Positions 9,882 through 18,280 of a DNA stretch of 64,000 bases are shown here, piece after piece. The notes under the pieces are model-generated. The model had not been told where the DNA came from and made no database searches. It saw nothing but the letters and a program-made list of their open reading frames with translations. Source of the stretch: Streptomyces sp. SPB162. GTDB taxonomy: Bacteria; Actinomycetota; Actinomycetes; Streptomycetales; Streptomycetaceae. Position 1 is the stretch's first letter, and each line of letters opens with the position of its first letter. The stretch spans positions 3,541,001-3,605,000 of the forward strand of contig NZ_JAQFII010000001.1 in NCBI RefSeq assembly GCF_029504575.1, in the 5' to 3' direction. The translations under genes and the position numbers were made by a program.

Positions 9882-10360
9882 GCCGCGCCCGCTTCGCCTT
9901 CGCCGCGCACCCCGACGCCATCGCAGACCTCCGGGAACTTCCCGACGAAATGCGCGACTTGGCTCTGCTGGAGCTGCAGAACCTGGTCCACGGCAGCGAC
10001 GACTGCCTACCGCTGAAAGGTCGCCTCGCGGGCTTCCACAAGGTCTACGTCGACCCGTCCGTCTCCTACCGGATGGTCATCCAGTTCCGCCCGGCCCCTC
10101 CGACCTCACACCACAAGCGCGAGATCTATCTCGTCGCCGCCGGGAGCAGGAAGGACTACGCGGTCTACCGCGCTGCGCACCTGCGCACCGGCCCCCACCA
10201 GGGCACCGAGACAGCCTCTGCCTCCGAGGCGCGCGTGCAGGCAGCTCGCTCTCGCTCTCGCTCTCCCCACGCGGTCGACCAGCCGACCGCGGTCCCGGCA
10301 ACTCCTCCCGCAGCAGTACAACCCGCTGCTGCCGCTTCTCGAAAGGTTCCCCAGCGATGA
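9878..10360 (+). CDS. RelE/ParE-fold toxin-like protein
   Basis: A 160-residue protein starting at GTG 9878 (GTGA overlap). Residues 1-90 look like the RelE/ParE toxin fold: an N-terminal helix pair (DAIADLRELPDEMRDLAL), then LPLKGRLAGFHKVYVD, SYRMVIQFR and REIYLVAAGSRKDYAVYRAA. This order of strands with Lys/Arg/Tyr residues is typical of the family, whose members are mRNA interferases or gyrase poisons. The 60-residue Arg/Ser/Pro tail is unusual. No obvious antitoxin of usual size adjoins it; the genes on either side are longer and unassigned. Toxin activity is therefore unproven. Confidence 0.6.
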   Translation: MSRARFAFAAHPDAIADLRELPDEMRDLALLELQNLVHGSDDCLPLKGRLAGFHKVYVDPSVSYRMVIQFRPAPPTSHHKREIYLVAAGSRKDYAVYRAAHLRTGPHQGTETASASEARVQAARSRSRSPHAVDQPTAVPATPPAAVQPAAAASRKVPQR

Positions 10361-11025
10361 CCGCCGACCGCACCCCCCTGGCCCGTACCGAGCTGGCTGG
10401 CCTACTCACCGAGGTTGCGCACAGCGTCTCCGGCATCCTCACCGCTGAGTACCCGACGGCCGCTAGCCGCTCCTACCTGCACCCCGTGCTCGGTGCACTG
10501 TCCGCCGGGCCCCAGGTCGTCTGCGAGCTGAGCGACCGGCTCGAAGGCTTCGTGGCCGACGATCCGCTCCCCACCACGCCAGCAGGTCTGTTCACCCTGG
10601 CCTCCTACGCCTCGGCGCTGGGATGGCTCACCGAGTCGCTCGCCGAGCTGACCTCCTCGGTCGACCGCATCTGCACGCGCGTCGGCATCCCCACGGAGCC
10701 ACCGGACCTGGCCTTCGCCGCAGCGGCCAGCGTGGAGCAGAACAGCGAGTTCGACTTCGCCTTCAGCGCGCTGGAGTTGGCCGCGATCCGTACTGCGGCC
10801 GAGGCCGCCGGCCTCGCGCCGGTCGACTACGTCGAGGTGCTCTCCGAGTCCCTGCTCGCAGCTTCCCGGATCACCGACGCTTGCATGGAGATCTCCAGCG
10901 GCCTTCTCGAAGACGCCGCGTATGTCCTCGGCGAGGCGACCGACCACGTCTGGATCGGCGACGGTCCCGAGAGCCTGCCCACTCTGGTCCGCTCCCTGCT
11001 CGCCCGGATGGAGACGACGGAGTGA
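10357..11025 (+). CDS. hypothetical helical protein
   Basis: A 222-residue protein starting at ATG 10357 inside an ATGA overlap. It is almost entirely Leu/Ala/Ser-rich helix with no Cys motif, no membrane segment and no tail. It contains two similar-looking helical stretches (LAGLLTEVAHSVSGIL and LGWLTESLAELTSSVD). No family recognised. Because it directly follows the RelE-like gene, an antitoxin or immunity role cannot be excluded, but size and composition are not those of known antitoxins. The stop overlaps the GTG of the next gene. Confidence 0.55.
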   Translation: MTADRTPLARTELAGLLTEVAHSVSGILTAEYPTAASRSYLHPVLGALSAGPQVVCELSDRLEGFVADDPLPTTPAGLFTLASYASALGWLTESLAELTSSVDRICTRVGIPTEPPDLAFAAAASVEQNSEFDFAFSALELAAIRTAAEAAGLAPVDYVEVLSESLLAASRITDACMEISSGLLEDAAYVLGEATDHVWIGDGPESLPTLVRSLLARMETTE

Positions 11026-11849
11026 ACGCGCAGAACGTCACTGCGCGGCCCGGCGCAGACCTCGTTGCCGAGCTGCTCGGCGTCGAGGACTTCTGGATGC
11101 TGAACATCGCGTATCGACCAGGAGAGCCGCTGTACGGTGCCGCGACGCGCGTCATCGGGGCTGCACACGAACTCAACGAACTGCACGGTCGAGTTGCCCG
11201 TGCGGCTCAGGCTGCCGTTGAGGTTCTCGGACCCGTCAGCCGGGGCGAGTTCAACGGTTCGGCGCGCTCGTACGTACCACTGCGGTCTGCGGTCCAGCAG
11301 ATCGGACGGCTCGTCTCGCGGCAGAACGAGGCTCACGAGCAGCTCAACGAGTCCATCTTCGCGTACCGCCAACTTCTGTCCGAGTCGAACAGTTCCCAGG
11401 TCACGCAGGTCAAGACCCATGAGCTGGACAACGATCACGGTGCCGGCCGGGACGATGACTGGACCGTCTCGGGCGACCTCCGCCTCCGGGCCCTCGAAGC
11501 CGTCGACGCCGTCGAACTGCGAGTCCGCCAGAGCGCGATCTACGGCTACACCTACCTCTCTGACGGAACGGGCCAGCGCCCCAACCCGGAGGTCTGGCCC
11601 GAAACCGTCCAGCGGCTGGTCGCCGACGGGCTACTGGCCCAGGACACCAGCGAGGGGCTGTACCGGCCTGGACAGCTCCTCTCACTGACACCGCAGGGCG
11701 AGACGGCGCTTCGCGACCTCCGTACGGCCGCGCCACGCGTGTCCGCCGCTCTCAGCCGCAGCGACGCTGCAGCGATCTCCGGCTCCGACGCCGGCCCATC
11801 CCCAGCACCTGCGACAAGCCCGACCGCCAAGCCGCTCCGTTCCCGCTGA
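11022..11849 (+). CDS. hypothetical protein with winged-helix-like C-terminus
   Basis: A 275-residue protein starting at GTG 11022 in a GTGA overlap. Residues 1-120 are helical; residues 170-235 read like a winged-helix unit (ETVQRLVADGLLAQDTSEGL followed by LLSLTPQGETALRDL), the pattern seen in MarR-like and related DNA-binding proteins. The tail is Ser/Ala/Pro-rich. It could be a regulator or structural DNA-binding protein of the element. No partner or target site is evident. Confidence 0.5.
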   Translation: MNAQNVTARPGADLVAELLGVEDFWMLNIAYRPGEPLYGAATRVIGAAHELNELHGRVARAAQAAVEVLGPVSRGEFNGSARSYVPLRSAVQQIGRLVSRQNEAHEQLNESIFAYRQLLSESNSSQVTQVKTHELDNDHGAGRDDDWTVSGDLRLRALEAVDAVELRVRQSAIYGYTYLSDGTGQRPNPEVWPETVQRLVADGLLAQDTSEGLYRPGQLLSLTPQGETALRDLRTAAPRVSAALSRSDAAAISGSDAGPSPAPATSPTAKPLRSR

Positions 11850-11872
11850 TATCCATCGAAAGGACTCCCCTC

Positions 11873-12415
11873 ATGTCCGCCGCGATCTACACCCGCCGCC
11901 TGGTCGAGCACCGGTACGGCCGCCCGCTGGAGAAGCTGCAGCGCGGCAACGCCTCCGCCCGTTCCGACGACCCCGTCCTGCCCATTCTGCTGCGCCGGCT
12001 CGACGGACTCACTCAGACCGGCGCCGCTGCCCAGTCAGCTCGCCGTCACCTCGAAGCAGCCTGGAGGGGGCACCGCGCCGGTGGACCCGACCGCGACGAT
12101 CTGGTGCTGCTGTACGCGACCGAAGTCGTCGACCTCGAACGCCAGGAACAGAGCGAGGCGGAAGCGGTATGGGATCTGCTGGATGTTCGCCTCCTCCTGG
12201 ACCGCGCTTCCGCTCGGCGGCCGTCAGCTCATCGAGTCGCCCCTGCTCCGGACGATCAGGATCTGCTGGACATCGCCCGCGAGGTCGCTGCCGGCCTGCA
12301 CCGCCTCAACCGCGAGGCACTGCGGCGGGGCCTGCGTGAGCGCGGCGTCCCCGTCAGCAACCGCCGCCTCGGCGTTGTGCTCCAGAGGCTCCGAACCGAG
12401 AGCACCTCCCGCTGA
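11873..12415 (+). CDS. hypothetical Arg-rich helical protein
   Basis: A 180-residue protein starting at ATG 11873, 23 bases after the previous stop and behind GAAAGGAC. It is rich in Arg, Leu and Asp with long amphipathic helices (RHLEAAWRGHRAGG, LDIAREVAAGLHRLNREAL). The C-terminal 40 residues (RRGLRERGVPVSNRRLGVVL) look like a helix-turn-helix of the type seen in sigma-like or Rep accessory proteins, but this is weak. Same strand and spacing as its neighbours, so co-transcribed. Confidence 0.5.
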   Translation: MSAAIYTRRLVEHRYGRPLEKLQRGNASARSDDPVLPILLRRLDGLTQTGAAAQSARRHLEAAWRGHRAGGPDRDDLVLLYATEVVDLERQEQSEAEAVWDLLDVRLLLDRASARRPSAHRVAPAPDDQDLLDIAREVAAGLHRLNREALRRGLRERGVPVSNRRLGVVLQRLRTESTSR

Positions 12416-12471
12416 GCGCTCGGTCGCGTCAAGAGGCCGCAACCCCCCTTTGTCTTAATGGAGTTCGTCCC

Positions 12472-13807
12472 ATGCCCGCCACCTCTCCGTCCTCCGCTAC
12501 CTCGATCGGCTCGGTCGATGCACGGCGTGTCGAGGACGCGTTTTCCCTGATAGCACCGAAGTGGACCACCTGGTCGGCGCAGACCCTGGCGCAGCAGAGC
12601 AGCCCCATGCGTGTGCGTGATGTCGCCGCCAGGCTTCCCTTCGTCAGCGAGCAGCTCGTCGGCAAGCGGCTGGCCCAGATGCACGCCGATGGACTGGTCA
12701 CCCGAGTCGGCGACCGCCACGGGGCTCCGTATCAGCTCAGCGCCTTCGGCGAATCCCTGTCTCGGGTGCACGACGCTCTTGCCGACTGGTCCCAGGCCCA
12801 CCTCTCGCTAGGCGGCCGGGTAGCCGGTGCCGAACGCGTCGAGGACGCCGTGCGGCGTCTGCACCTGCGGGATTCGACCGCCGTGATCCAGGCCCTCGAC
12901 ACGGGCGGCCCCATGCGGTTCGTCCACATCGCCGAGGAGGCCGGCTTGGACAACGGCTGGACCCGGCAACGACTCAACCGGCTTCAGGTAGACGGCTTGG
13001 TCGCCCGTACCGGGCCCCGCCACGGCGACCCGTACGTCCTGACCGACGCCGGGCGGGCGCTCGGCCCCGTATACACAGCCGTCGAGCACTGGAGTGACCC
13101 CGTCGCCACGCGGCATCGCTCGGAACCGCCGCCCCTTGTCGCGGCGGCCACCCGGACCCACACCGGCGTGCCGCTGGCGTCGGACAACATCCGCACTGCG
13201 GCGGCCCTGCGCCGGAGCGCCGCCGCGCCGAGCGCCCTGTTCAGCCACGCGCCGCAGCCGCAACCGCGGGTGCCCGCAGTCGTCACCGCCCAGTCGACGC
13301 CCTCTCGGGGGGCCGGTGATCCGGGTGGCGCTGAGAGCCAGATACGTCTCCGCATCGCCACGGCGCCCGCGTGCAGTCAAGCAGCACTTTCCCGCTGCGC
13401 ACGCGGGCGCGAGCCCCAGCGAAGACCCCCTCTTGCGCTCGGTCATGCACATCCGCTCGTCCTTGGTCGTCACCGACAACGCCGTGGCTGTGCACCAGGA
13501 CCGTCAGCACGCCCTTTCTCGGCCCGGCCGTGTGCCGGCCTTCTACGACCTGGAACGGATTACCGGCTCAGCAGCGGACCTTCGCGTCGCTCAAGCCGAG
13601 AGCCGGACTTCCCTTCAGGCCATCAGCCACGTGATCGAAGCGCGTGAATCCGCCGCCACCGCGGGCCGGGCCCCGGCAGCTCGGCTGGCCCAGGCCGCTG
13701 TCGCCCGCTCGGGGCACGCTCCACGCGCCCTGGCCCAGTCACCCGATCAGCCAGCCCCTTCGGCTGCTTCCGGCCCGTCGGTGGCCGCGCTGGGGCCGCA
13801 CCGCTGA
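12472..13807 (+). pseudogene. tandem winged-helix (HxlR/MarR-like) protein, frameshifted
   Basis: The ATG at 12472 opens a protein with two repeated winged-helix domains: MRVRDVAARLPFVSEQLVGK followed by LAQMHADGLVTRVGDRHGAPYQ, and MRFVHIAEEAGLDNGWTRQR followed by LQVDGLVARTGPRHGDPYVLT. Both end in the same wing motif, so the protein arose by duplication. The frame continues to 13647, but third-base composition favours another frame after about 13310; that frame contains DPLLRSVMHIRSSLVVTDN and runs to 13807. The change falls in the G6 run 13307-13312, so one G too many is likely. Alternatively the second part was once a separate gene. A DNA-binding role is probable. Confidence 0.55.
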
Positions 13808-13810
13808 TCG

Positions 13811-14077
13811 TCAGCTGTGGTCCTCGTCGCGGTGGGCTTCCCAGATTCGGGAGCCCACCGCGCGGGCCAGTTCGTCCAACGTCAACGCGACGCGGCGTCC
13901 ATCCGCGATCCGACCCTCCGCCGTGGCGTCCTCGTCTCGCCGTCCGTCGGGCTGGACACCGACAGCCCACTGGCCGTCAGCGACCATCGCGATGTCGCCC
14001 ACCGTCCACGGCCGCCCGGCAGCGCGGATCTTGCGTTCCAGCCCGGCCCCGTCCCAGTGTCTGCTCGGCTCCGACAT
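13811..14077 (-). CDS. hypothetical protein, isolated on the opposite strand
   Basis: An 88-residue protein with an excellent ribosome site (GGGGAGCAGGG directly before the ATG at 14077). It begins MSEPSRHWDGAGLERKIRAA and has a beta-rich centre (DIAMVADGQWAVGVQPDG) followed by a helix (LTLDELARAVGSRIWEA). No family recognised. It is the only minus-strand gene in this part and converges on the winged-helix gene with 3 bases between stops. The 219 bases up to the next + gene should hold both promoters. Confidence 0.55.
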   Translation of the reverse strand: MSEPSRHWDGAGLERKIRAAGRPWTVGDIAMVADGQWAVGVQPDGRRDEDATAEGRIADGRRVALTLDELARAVGSRIWEAHRDEDHS

Positions 14078-14296
14078 CCCTGCTCCCCCTTCGATCTTGT
14101 GCGGTCCGACGCCGTAACCCAGTTACGACAACCGCGTTCACCGATCCATTCCCAGCGCCAGCGTCGCCCGCCCACGGCCGCCAGTTCGCCCACGGCAGAC
14201 ACCGCTCTCCGGGAAAGGACTACGTACTTCGGGACACTGCATGTCAACGTACGGGTGTTGGGAAAAACCGCAGGTCAACGAAGGGATCGTCCAACC

Positions 14297-14644
14297 ATGA
14301 ACACCTCCCCCGCTCTCCTTCCCGCCGTCGTCCGCCCGGCCGTGGAAGACCGTCCGTGGCTCTCCTCCGACCACTGCGCAGGCCCGGTGCTCGACCTCCT
14401 CGACGCCCTCGGCTGGGCGATCGTGGACACCCCGGAAGCCAACGTCCACGCGACGAGCCCGGACGGCCGGGTCTACGTCGGCTGGCTCCCCGAGGACCCC
14501 GCCGCCTGGCAGCGCGACATCGTCTGGCAGGTCCGAGTGCAGCCCACCGAAGGCGGCCCGTGGATACAGGAGTTCGGCCTCTACACCCCCTCCGAGGCCG
14601 TTGCCGGATTCCTCGCCGCGCTCATCGCCAGCCCCACCCGCTGA
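14297..14644 (+). CDS. DUF317 domain protein
   Basis: A 115-residue protein starting at ATG 14297. Residues 25-110 match the DUF317 pattern known from Streptomyces: a W..TP..h..a.SPdgr..v.w.p (GWAIVDTPEANVHATSPDGR) followed by W.v...... (DIVWQVRVQPTEGGPW) and a closing helix (PSEAVAGFLAALIASP). Usual family members carry two such units; this one has a single unit. The family is frequent on actinomycete mobile elements and of unknown function. It starts a new run of + strand genes after a 219-base gap. Confidence 0.75.
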   Translation: MNTSPALLPAVVRPAVEDRPWLSSDHCAGPVLDLLDALGWAIVDTPEANVHATSPDGRVYVGWLPEDPAAWQRDIVWQVRVQPTEGGPWIQEFGLYTPSEAVAGFLAALIASPTR

Positions 14645-14674
14645 CCGCTACCGACCCCGACTCGGAGAAGCCCC

Positions 14675-14935
14675 GTGGCACACCGCGCCCCGCTCACCAA
14701 CCACCACGCCGACGGCACTCTCTGCCCGGCGGACCACAAGCACACCAGCTCCGGCAAGCCGCTCCACCCCGACTGTCCTGGCCGCGCGTACACGCAAGCC
14801 ATCTGCTCCTGCGGCGGCTGGGACATGAAGCAGTCCGGCAAGGGCTACGTCAACGAGAGCCGGAAGCGGCACCTCGCCAGCCACTCCCAGGGGCCGAAGG
14901 TCGTTCGCGACCTGCTGCGTCTCGACGTGCCCTGA
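14675..14935 (+). CDS. small Cys/His-rich protein
   Basis: An 86-residue protein starting at GTG 14675. It has a candidate zinc site: C at LCPADHKH, C at DCPGR and the pair ICSCGGW, with several His between, followed by a basic helix (NESRKRHLASHSQGPKVV). Small zinc-binding proteins of this type recur on Streptomyces elements. No function known. It lies 30 bases after the DUF317 gene and 52 bases before the next small gene. Confidence 0.5.
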   Translation: MAHRAPLTNHHADGTLCPADHKHTSSGKPLHPDCPGRAYTQAICSCGGWDMKQSGKGYVNESRKRHLASHSQGPKVVRDLLRLDVP

Positions 14936-14987
14936 CCCTCACGCACCAACCCCGCACTACCAGTCCGCACCGCTCTCGGAGGATCCC

Positions 14988-15200
14988 GTGCCCCATTACC
15001 TGACCGTCGGCCACCTGCTCCGCCAACTCCAGGACCTTGACCCCAGCCTGCCGATCCGTCTTGCCATCAACCCGGACTTCCCCTTCACCCACTATCTCGG
15101 GGCAGAGGTCATCGTTCGGGACGGCAGGGCGTTCATCGCCGACGACGGCCAGGAGGGCTACCTCCCGACGGCGGTCAGCGACGCCCTTGCCTGGGCCTGA
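14988..15200 (+). CDS. small hypothetical protein (70 aa)
   Basis: The GTG at 14988 follows CGGAGGATCC, a strong ribosome site. The protein opens MPHYLTVGHLLRQLQDLDPS, a helix followed by strands IRLAINPD and EVIVRDGRAFI. This pattern (a D..lpv.la.n......h......v...dg.vyi..) is seen in many small actinomycete proteins carried next to DUF317 genes; no activity is known. Intact. Confidence 0.55.
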   Translation: MPHYLTVGHLLRQLQDLDPSLPIRLAINPDFPFTHYLGAEVIVRDGRAFIADDGQEGYLPTAVSDALAWA

Positions 15201-15291
15201 CCTGTTCCACCGAGAAGACCTGGAGGCTCCGATCTCGTCGCAATCCCGCCCTTCGCACGTCCTTCCTCTACATGGCCTCGCCATACGTCCG

Positions 15292-15614
15292 ATGCCGAGC
15301 ACCACGCGCGGCGCGCTGGTCCAGCGCGTCTCCGCACTGCCCGACGGGCCGCTCGACGTCACCTGGCTCGACCTCGAAGCCCCGAGACTCCCGCTTGGCC
15401 GCATCCGCCTTCACTGGGAGCCCGCCCCCCTCGCAGGCTGGGACGTCACGGCCCACCTGGGCCCACCGAGGTGCATCTCGCCTCGTGGCCCGCTGCCCCG
15501 GACGACTGGCCGCGCCTGGTCCGCCCGACCCTGCACGAGGTGCTTGGCCTCTGCGCCGCCCTCGCGGTCGCGACCGCCGCCCTCGACCTCTCGAACCGCC
15601 TCGCCCAGGTCTGA
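15292..15614 (+). pseudogene. hypothetical small protein, frameshifted
   Basis: The ATG at 15292 (MPSTTRGALVQRVSALPDGP) reads well to about 15460 (GWDVTAHLGPP). The sequence then continues convincingly one frame over as TEVHLASWPAAPDDWPRLVR and NRLAQV up to the stop at 15612-15614. Adding one C to the CCC at 15462-15464 restores a single protein of about 107 residues. A strong hairpin follows 12 bases later, consistent with the end of a transcription unit here. No family recognised. Confidence 0.5.
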
Positions 15615-15625
15615 CCGAACCGCAG

Positions 15626-15661
15626 AAGGCCGCCCCGTGCCAATCAGGCAGGGGCGGCCTT
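15626..15661 (+). terminator. hairpin terminator
   Basis: Arms AAGGCCGCCCC (15626-15636) and GGGGCGGCCTT (15651-15661) pair perfectly around a 14-base loop. It follows the stop of the small gene at 15614. There is no clear T run, as is usual in Streptomyces. Confidence 0.6.
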
Positions 15662-15718
15662 GCCGTACGCCCAGCCGCGTGTTGCGTACGCTCATCACCG
15701 ACGAACGAGGAGGACACG

Positions 15719-15948
15719 ATGGCCGACGACCAGGAACTCTGGGGGTACCCCGAGGTCGCCGCTCACCTGGGCATCAGCGTCGGGGCTACCCGTAATCGCA
15801 AGAGCCGAGGAAGCCTGCCCGCTCCCGACGACACCACCGTGCCGGACCGGCCCCCGCTGGCGGCCCGCCACGTTGCGGAGCTGGACGCCGGTCGGCCGGG
15901 GGTTTCGCAGCGATCTCCATGGCGATTCGGCCTCTGATGCTCCTCCGG
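15719..15948 (+). pseudogene. small HTH DNA-binding protein, frameshifted and cut by an IS
   Basis: The ATG at 15719, behind AGGAGGACACG, gives MADDQELWGYPEVAAHLGIS, a helix-turn-helix unit of the AlpA/excisionase kind (YPEVAAHLGISVGATRNRKS). At the C5 run 15851-15855 the frame should lose one C; the continuation is then DRPRWRPATLRSWTPVGRGF, the recognition-wing end of such proteins, and runs to SASDAPP. At that point an ISAzo13-family element has inserted. After the IS, the original 3' end can be read as ASAGGAS then TGA overlapping the GTG of the next gene. A small regulator or excisionase-type protein is likely, now broken. Confidence 0.55.
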
Positions 15949-17664
15949 GGAGGCGTCGCGAATTTACGGGTTGCTTCCAGGGCTTGGGCTCGTTGATGTG
16001 GTATGGGCCGTTTCGATGAGTTGATCAGTCCGTTGCGTGCGAAGTTCGAGGCGGTGACCCCGCATCTCAACGAGCGGCAGTGTCGTCTGCTGTACGCGGC
16101 GGAAGCGAGGCAGCTCGGACATGGCGGGATCGCGGTGGTGGCCAGGGCCGCGGGGGTTTCCACGGGGTGCGTCAGTCGGGGCCTGGTCGAGTTGGAGGAC
16201 GATGCCGAGCCCGATGGCCGGGTACGTCGACGAGGTGCGGGGCGTCCCGCGCTGGTGGCGAAGGACCCGGGGCTCCGGCCTGCACTGCTGGCGTTGGTTG
16301 AGGACAGCACGCAAGGTGACCCGATAGGGCCGTTGACCTGGACCACGAAGTCGCTGCGGCATCTGGCCACCGAGCTCGCCGCTCAGGGCCGCACGGTGGG
16401 TCGGGACGTGATCGCCGCATTGTTGAAGGAGGCGGGCTTCAGCCTGCGGAGCAACGCAAAGGTCCTGGCAGGCAGCGGCCACCGCGACCGCGACGCCCAG
16501 TTCCACCACCTCAACGACAAGGTGCGCCAGTTCCTCGACGCCGGCGACCCCGTGATCAGCGTGGACACGAAGAAGAAGGAACAGATCGGGCTGTTCGCGC
16601 AAGGAGGGCGGGAATGGGCACCGCCCGGCAGGCCGGTGAAGGTCCTCGATCACGACTTCCCCTCCCAGGCGGTCGGCACCGCGATCCCGTACGGCATCTA
16701 CGACGTCGGACGCAACACCGGCTACGTCGTGGTGGGCACCGACCATGACACCGCCGCGTTCGCGGTGGCCGCCCTGCGCCGCTGGTGGAAGGAGGAGGGT
16801 CGCGCGGCCTACCCGAACGCGCGCCGCCTGTTGATCACTGCCGACGGTGGCGGCTCCAACAGTTCCCGGGCCAGGGCATGGAAAGCGAACCTCGCCGCTC
16901 TGGCCACCGAGACCGGCCTTCAGATCAGTGTGTGTCACCTGCCTCCCGGCACGTCGAAATGGAACAAAGTGGAGCATCGTCTGTTCTCGTTCATCTCGAT
17001 GAACTGGCGGGCACGCCCTCTGACCAGCTACGAAGTTGCCCTGAACCTCATCGCGGCCACCACCACGAGCACCGGGCTGAGCGTGAATGCCCGCCTGGAC
17101 GAGGGCACCTACCCCATCGGTATCGAGATCGACGCCCAGCACGCCGCCGCGCTCACCATCACCCCCGACAGCTTCCACGGCGAGTGGAACTACACGATCC
17201 CGCCCCAGGCCGGCGTCCCCGCCGTGCCCCTCCAGCCACCCACACGCCGGGCCCACCCCCGTCACGCCCACACCTTCGACACCACCATGGCAACCCACCC
17301 CGTACTGACCGGGATGACCCGACACGCACTCGATCAACTCACCACAGAAGTACGCACGTTGATCGATCAAGTGCCCACCGGCCAGCGCCCCCGCCACCGC
17401 AAACTCGCCGTGGAAAGCATGATCTGGGCCGCCGTCCTCGATCAGCGCGGGCTGCCCTGCTCACTGACCGCCCACCTCTTCCGCATCGGCGAGAACCAGA
17501 TGCGCACCCTGATCAAGCAGATCCGGCCCCTGCTCCAGCAACACGGCCACCACGCAGAACCACTGCCCATCCGACTCGTCGACCCCAGCGAACTTGCCGC
17601 CTATGTCATGCACGCAACATCAATGACAGGCTGACGTGACACGCTCCATCAATTAATCGACGCC
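15949..17664 (+). mobile_element. ISAzo13-family insertion sequence
   Basis: The element carries one transposase gene. Its ends are imperfect inverted repeats: GGAGGCGTCGCGAATT on the left and, read on the other strand, GGGGCGTCGATTAATT on the right. CCGG flanks both sides (15945-15948 and 17665-17668) and may be the target duplication. Boundaries are accurate to a few bases only. It sits inside the palindrome GATGCTCCTCCGG...CCGGAGGAGCATC at the 3' end of a small HTH gene. Confidence 0.7.
16003..17634 (+). CDS. ISAzo13-family transposase
   Basis: A 543-residue DDE transposase, intact. It opens MGRFDELISPLRAKFEAVTP with an N-terminal helix-turn-helix region (AVVARAAGVSTGCVSRGLVE). The core has VISVDTKKKEQIGLF (first Asp), LLITADGGGSNSSR (second Asp) and PPGTSKWNKVEHRLFSFISM (Glu in the WNKVEHR motif), as is typical of the ISAzo13 family. 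A C-terminal extension (residues 440-540) follows. The catalytic triad is complete, so the IS may be active. Confidence 0.9.
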   Translation: MGRFDELISPLRAKFEAVTPHLNERQCRLLYAAEARQLGHGGIAVVARAAGVSTGCVSRGLVELEDDAEPDGRVRRRGAGRPALVAKDPGLRPALLALVEDSTQGDPIGPLTWTTKSLRHLATELAAQGRTVGRDVIAALLKEAGFSLRSNAKVLAGSGHRDRDAQFHHLNDKVRQFLDAGDPVISVDTKKKEQIGLFAQGGREWAPPGRPVKVLDHDFPSQAVGTAIPYGIYDVGRNTGYVVVGTDHDTAAFAVAALRRWWKEEGRAAYPNARRLLITADGGGSNSSRARAWKANLAALATETGLQISVCHLPPGTSKWNKVEHRLFSFISMNWRARPLTSYEVALNLIAATTTSTGLSVNARLDEGTYPIGIEIDAQHAAALTITPDSFHGEWNYTIPPQAGVPAVPLQPPTRRAHPRHAHTFDTTMATHPVLTGMTRHALDQLTTEVRTLIDQVPTGQRPRHRKLAVESMIWAAVLDQRGLPCSLTAHLFRIGENQMRTLIKQIRPLLQQHGHHAEPLPIRLVDPSELAAYVMHATSMTG

Positions 17665-17689
17665 CCCCGGCGTCCGCCGGAGGAGCATC

Positions 17690-18013
17690 GTGAACAGACT
17701 CGTTGTCGCGTCCGCCTTGGTCGCTTCCGCTGGAGCGGTCGCCGCAATCGCCGCCGCTGTTCAGCACAACTACGGCGTCTGCAGCATCGCCTTGTTCGCC
17801 GTGGCGGCCGGTGCCTCCGGCGTCTACCTGCTCCGCCGGTCTCAGGACGCCGCGAACGACCGCACCGTCCTCCACCGGCTACGAGTTCGGCCCCAGCTCA
17901 CCGTCGACGCCCTGGCGAACGAACTTGGGCTTAACCGCGCCGCAGTCCAGCTCAGCATTCACCGTCTGGCCCGTTCCGGCGAGCTGCCCCCGCCCGCCGA
18001 TTCCGCTGAATGA
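17690..18013 (+). CDS. membrane-anchored winged-helix protein
   Basis: A 107-residue protein starting at GTG 17690 behind GGAGGAGC. Two hydrophobic helices (LVVASALVASAGAVAAIAAA and SIALFAVAAGASGVYLL) form an N-terminal membrane hairpin. They are followed by a short winged-helix unit (LTVDALANELGLNRAAVQLS, then IHRLARSGEL). Membrane-anchored HTH proteins like this are seen on actinomycete elements. Its original upstream neighbour is the HTH gene now cut by the IS; the TGA of that gene overlapped this GTG. Confidence 0.6.
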   Translation: MNRLVVASALVASAGAVAAIAAAVQHNYGVCSIALFAVAAGASGVYLLRRSQDAANDRTVLHRLRVRPQLTVDALANELGLNRAAVQLSIHRLARSGELPPPADSAE

Positions 18014-18041
18014 CGGATAGGTTCGCCCCTAGTCTCAAGGC

Positions 18042-18272
18042 ATGACCGACTCACCTATGCCCGCCCCACCGTTCCCTTCGCCTGACAATGCTGCGCTCCG
18101 GGTGGTCGTCGGCAACGCTCTCGCATCAGTCCGCAACGGCGAAGCCTCCGTGGAGGACGCGATCCTCCACGCCGCCGTCCACGGCTGGTATGAGGGTCAC
18201 ATCCAGGGCGAGGACGAGTGCCCCGGCTGCGACTTCCGAGGAGGACTGCCGAAGAACGGGAACCGCGGTTGA
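18042..18272 (+). CDS. small hypothetical protein (76 aa)
   Basis: The ATG at 18042 gives MTDSPMPAPPFPSPDNAALR, a helix (SVRNGEASVEDAILHAAVHG) and a C-terminal GEDECPGCDFRGG with a CxxC pair. It resembles many short Streptomyces element proteins with one CPGC knuckle, possibly half of a zinc ribbon. It is the last + strand gene before a strong bidirectional hairpin. Function unknown. Confidence 0.5.
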   Translation: MTDSPMPAPPFPSPDNAALRVVVGNALASVRNGEASVEDAILHAAVHGWYEGHIQGEDECPGCDFRGGLPKNGNRG

Positions 18273-18280
18273 CCATCGCG

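Noticed and set aside
60..13600. Long antisense open frames (for example 1266-2783 and 3503-4762 on the minus strand)
   Set aside because: They are Arg/Gly/Pro-rich mirror frames of clear genes, as expected at high GC, and show no family motif or ribosome site.
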